Shown here one piece after another: positions 5,643 through 6,880 of a DNA stretch of 6,880 nucleotides (position 1 is its first letter; each line of letters opens with the position of its first letter). Where the stretch lies: NCBI GenBank assembly GCA_023269645.1, contig JAHFPR010000113.1, positions 1 through 6,880 on the forward strand, in the 5' to 3' direction. A program made the translations under genes and the position numbers. The notes beneath the pieces were generated by a model. The model was given only the letters and a program-made list of their open reading frames with translations. It had not been told where the DNA came from and made no database searches. Source of the stretch: Alphaproteobacteria bacterium. Its GTDB lineage: Bacteria > Pseudomonadota > Alphaproteobacteria > Rickettsiales > UBA8987.

Positions 5643-6008
5643 TTACTTTTTCTTCGGGCGGCCACGGCGGGGGGCTGTGCCGGAAGGGGAAGGTGCGGAA
5701 GCGGTTTCCTTCCTCGATTTGCGCGGGCGTTCCTCGCCTTCGTTTTCGTTTTCCTTTCGCTCTTTCGCGGAGAGCTTCATCATGCGGCCTTTTTCCGTAT
5801 CCCAGTGGTATTGCGTGACGACCACTTTCGTGCCGGTGGTGACAATATCCCCGCTTTCAAGCTGGAGCACATCAAATCCTTTCTGCAGTGCCTCGGAGAT
5901 CACCGCCGAGGACTGGCGCAGATATTCGGGATTCAGCATCAGGTCTTCGCCGGAACGCTCACCGGAATGTTTGGGAATATGCTTCAGAATTTCTTTCACC
6001 GGAGACAT
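5643..6008 (-). CDS. Small protein with AT-hook-like basic tail, function unknown
   Basis: A 121-residue protein that I cannot assign to a named family. Residues 1-80 look like a compact globular domain (helical NPEYLRQSSAVISEALQKG at 26-44, then beta-like segments DVLQLESGDIVTTG and TKVVVTQYHWD). Residues 80-121 are low-complexity and strongly charged (KERKENENEGEERPRKSRKE), then a Ser/Pro/Ala linker, and end in PRRGRPKKK (113-121). The R-G-R-P core with flanking lysines is the AT-hook motif, which binds the minor groove of AT-rich DNA, so a nucleoid or regulatory role is inferred. ATG 6008 is chosen because AGGAA sits about six bases upstream; an extension to 6137 adds AT-rich non-coding-like sequence. 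It is directly followed by argG in the same direction. CtrA-like and DnaA-like sites lie upstream. Confidence 0.75.
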   Translation of the reverse strand: MSPVKEILKHIPKHSGERSGEDLMLNPEYLRQSSAVISEALQKGFDVLQLESGDIVTTGTKVVVTQYHWDTEKGRMMKLSAKERKENENEGEERPRKSRKETASAPSPSGTAPRRGRPKKK

Positions 6009-6136
6009 GGTTTTCCTGTAAATTTTTAATGTTGATGAGGTTATATGGTTCGTACTATACCCATCGAAAGGAAAAAATCCACTACTGTTTGCAAGGGTTT
6101 GCGCATTTTTTATTCGCGGGAGAGGTAAATGCTGCA

Positions 6137-6219
6137 TTAACCTTTATATTCCGGCTGTTTACGCAGAATTAACCTCTTGAGGCTGTGGATAAGTGGGGGT
6201 TTTGTTAAGGCGGCGTTAA
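6137..6219 (-). promoter_or_regulatory. Putative regulatory region of the AT-hook gene: CtrA-like sites and a DnaA box
   Basis: The 242-base gap between the HAD-like gene and the AT-hook gene is AT-richer than its neighbours. It holds one exact TTAA-N7-TTAA site (6205-6219) and two TTAACC half-sites 32 bases apart (6137-6142 and 6169-6174), all like CtrA targets. A perfect DnaA box TGTGGATAA (6184-6192, TTATCCACA on the other strand) lies between them. On the minus strand TATAAA (6148-6143) follows the 6169 half-site by 18 bases and could be the -10; an alternative -10 is TATAGT (6059-6054). One DnaA box is too few for an origin. Function is inferred from motifs. Confidence 0.4.
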
Positions 6220-6250
6220 GGATTGTGAAGGAGGAAGCGGAAAAGAGTAT

Positions 6251-6880
6251 TTATCGGTGCAGTCCGGAAGCGTGTGATGAAAAACGCTCAAGCTGCTCCA
6301 CGAAATCAGCACCGGCGGTGGCGATCTGCTCCACGCTGACGCGCCTGCCCATAATTCTGGACGCATGGCCTTCCTGCACATCACCGACAAGCTGGGCTTT
6401 CACCGTCTCCGCCTGAATGTCGCTGTGGAAAGATGCAATTTCCGTCCCCGATGCCTCAATCCAGTGTTCTTCTGTCGCTTTCTGGATGCCTCTGGCGGCA
6501 AGGGTGGATCTGTCCAGCGTATGTTCCTCATATGAAAGTGCGAAGGTCACTTTCTCCATGAAGGGTTCATAGTGCTCTCCCAAAACGCGCTGCAACGCTT
6601 CAAGATTGGCCTGCTGGTGCAGGGGGTTGGTGGCGGATGCAATCACCAGATGGACATCATTTTCAACGATGGCGCGGGCAACGGCACGGGCTTTATCCTC
6701 ATGTTCGGGTGTGATGCCCGTCATCGCGTTCCAGGCTTCGCGGATGTTGTCGTCGGGTAATTCTTCGGCGGTACGACTCAGACGCTGGCGCAGGCCATCG
6801 AAAAACTCCGCTTCGCCGATCTCCCCCTTTTTGTATTCTTGAATGTAGCTGTGGCCAAAAGGTAATTCATCAAAGACAGC
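6251..6880 (-). CDS. Probable HAD-like hydrolase, 5' end beyond the window
   Basis: The frame is open from the right edge to TAA at 6253-6251; 209 residues are visible. An internal ATG at 6724 is not the start, because coding sequence continues upstream. The visible N-terminal part reads like the cap domain of haloacid dehalogenase superfamily enzymes: YIQEYKKGEIGEAEFFDGLRQ (cap helices), then REAWNAM and LVIASATNPLHQQANLEAL, where SATN fits the HAD motif II Ser/Thr after a hydrophobic strand. The motif I DxDxT lies off the window. The motif III lysine and motif IV acidic pair are not evident in the C-terminal 100 residues, so it may be a diverged or non-catalytic member, or a different family. 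No signal peptide is visible in this part. It is the upstream-most gene of the minus-strand run. Confidence 0.55.
   Translation of the reverse strand, partial: AVFDELPFGHSYIQEYKKGEIGEAEFFDGLRQRLSRTAEELPDDNIREAWNAMTGITPEHEDKARAVARAIVENDVHLVIASATNPLHQQANLEALQRVLGEHYEPFMEKVTFALSYEEHTLDRSTLAARGIQKATEEHWIEASGTEIASFHSDIQAETVKAQLVGDVQEGHASRIMGRRVSVEQIATAGADFVEQLERFSSHASGLHR

Noticed and set aside
6009..6137. Longer start for the AT-hook gene adding 43 residues.
   Set aside because: No ribosome site at 6137, the added residues show no coding character, and AGGAA precedes the ATG at 6008.
6184..6192. DnaA box as evidence for a replication origin.
   Set aside because: Only one perfect box, with no cluster, no AT-rich unwinding repeats and no origin-associated genes nearby.

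Overview
The window looks like a chromosomal segment of a proteobacterium, most likely an alphaproteobacterium. The grounds are moderate: fairly GC-rich, densely packed genes; proteins of proteobacterial type (FieF-like cation pump, bacterial ArgG, HPt phosphotransfer protein); and two intergenic TTAA-N7-TTAA sites, the pattern bound by the alphaproteobacterial cell-cycle regulator CtrA. No tRNA, rRNA, CRISPR, transposase or phage gene is visible.

Layout. Bases 1-570 carry two plus-strand genes: the 3' end of a HIT-family nucleotide-binding protein and a complete acylphosphatase. Everything else is on the minus strand. In direction of transcription (high to low coordinates) the order is: a 5'-truncated, probably HAD-like protein (6880-6251), a 121-residue protein with an AT-hook-like tail (6008-5643), argininosuccinate synthase argG (5558-4347), an HPt protein fused to a degenerate receiver domain (4069-3269), a FieF-type cation diffusion facilitator (3184-2261), an unrecognised helical 185-residue protein (1854-1297), and a secreted or anchored DUF4402 protein (1172-567). 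The last converges on the acylphosphatase gene, and the two overlap by four bases.

The most distinctive feature is the non-coding DNA. Four different palindromic elements (5570-5637, 4190-4345, 3185-3262, 2091-2236) fill the four consecutive gaps after the AT-hook gene, argG, the HPt gene and fieF. Each begins 1 to 24 bases past a stop codon. The 2091-2236 element looks like a small non-autonomous transposon (MITE) with TA-flanked inverted ends. The 4190-4345 element has inverted ends that are each a perfect hairpin. These probably shape mRNA 3' ends or read-through between the co-directional genes.

The genes do not form one obvious pathway. ArgG makes argininosuccinate, the pump exports divalent metal, and the HPt/pseudo-receiver protein suggests a phosphorelay component. 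CtrA-like boxes lie upstream of the DUF4402 gene and of the AT-hook gene, the latter beside a perfect DnaA box, which hints at cell-cycle control of those two. That link is inference from motifs only.
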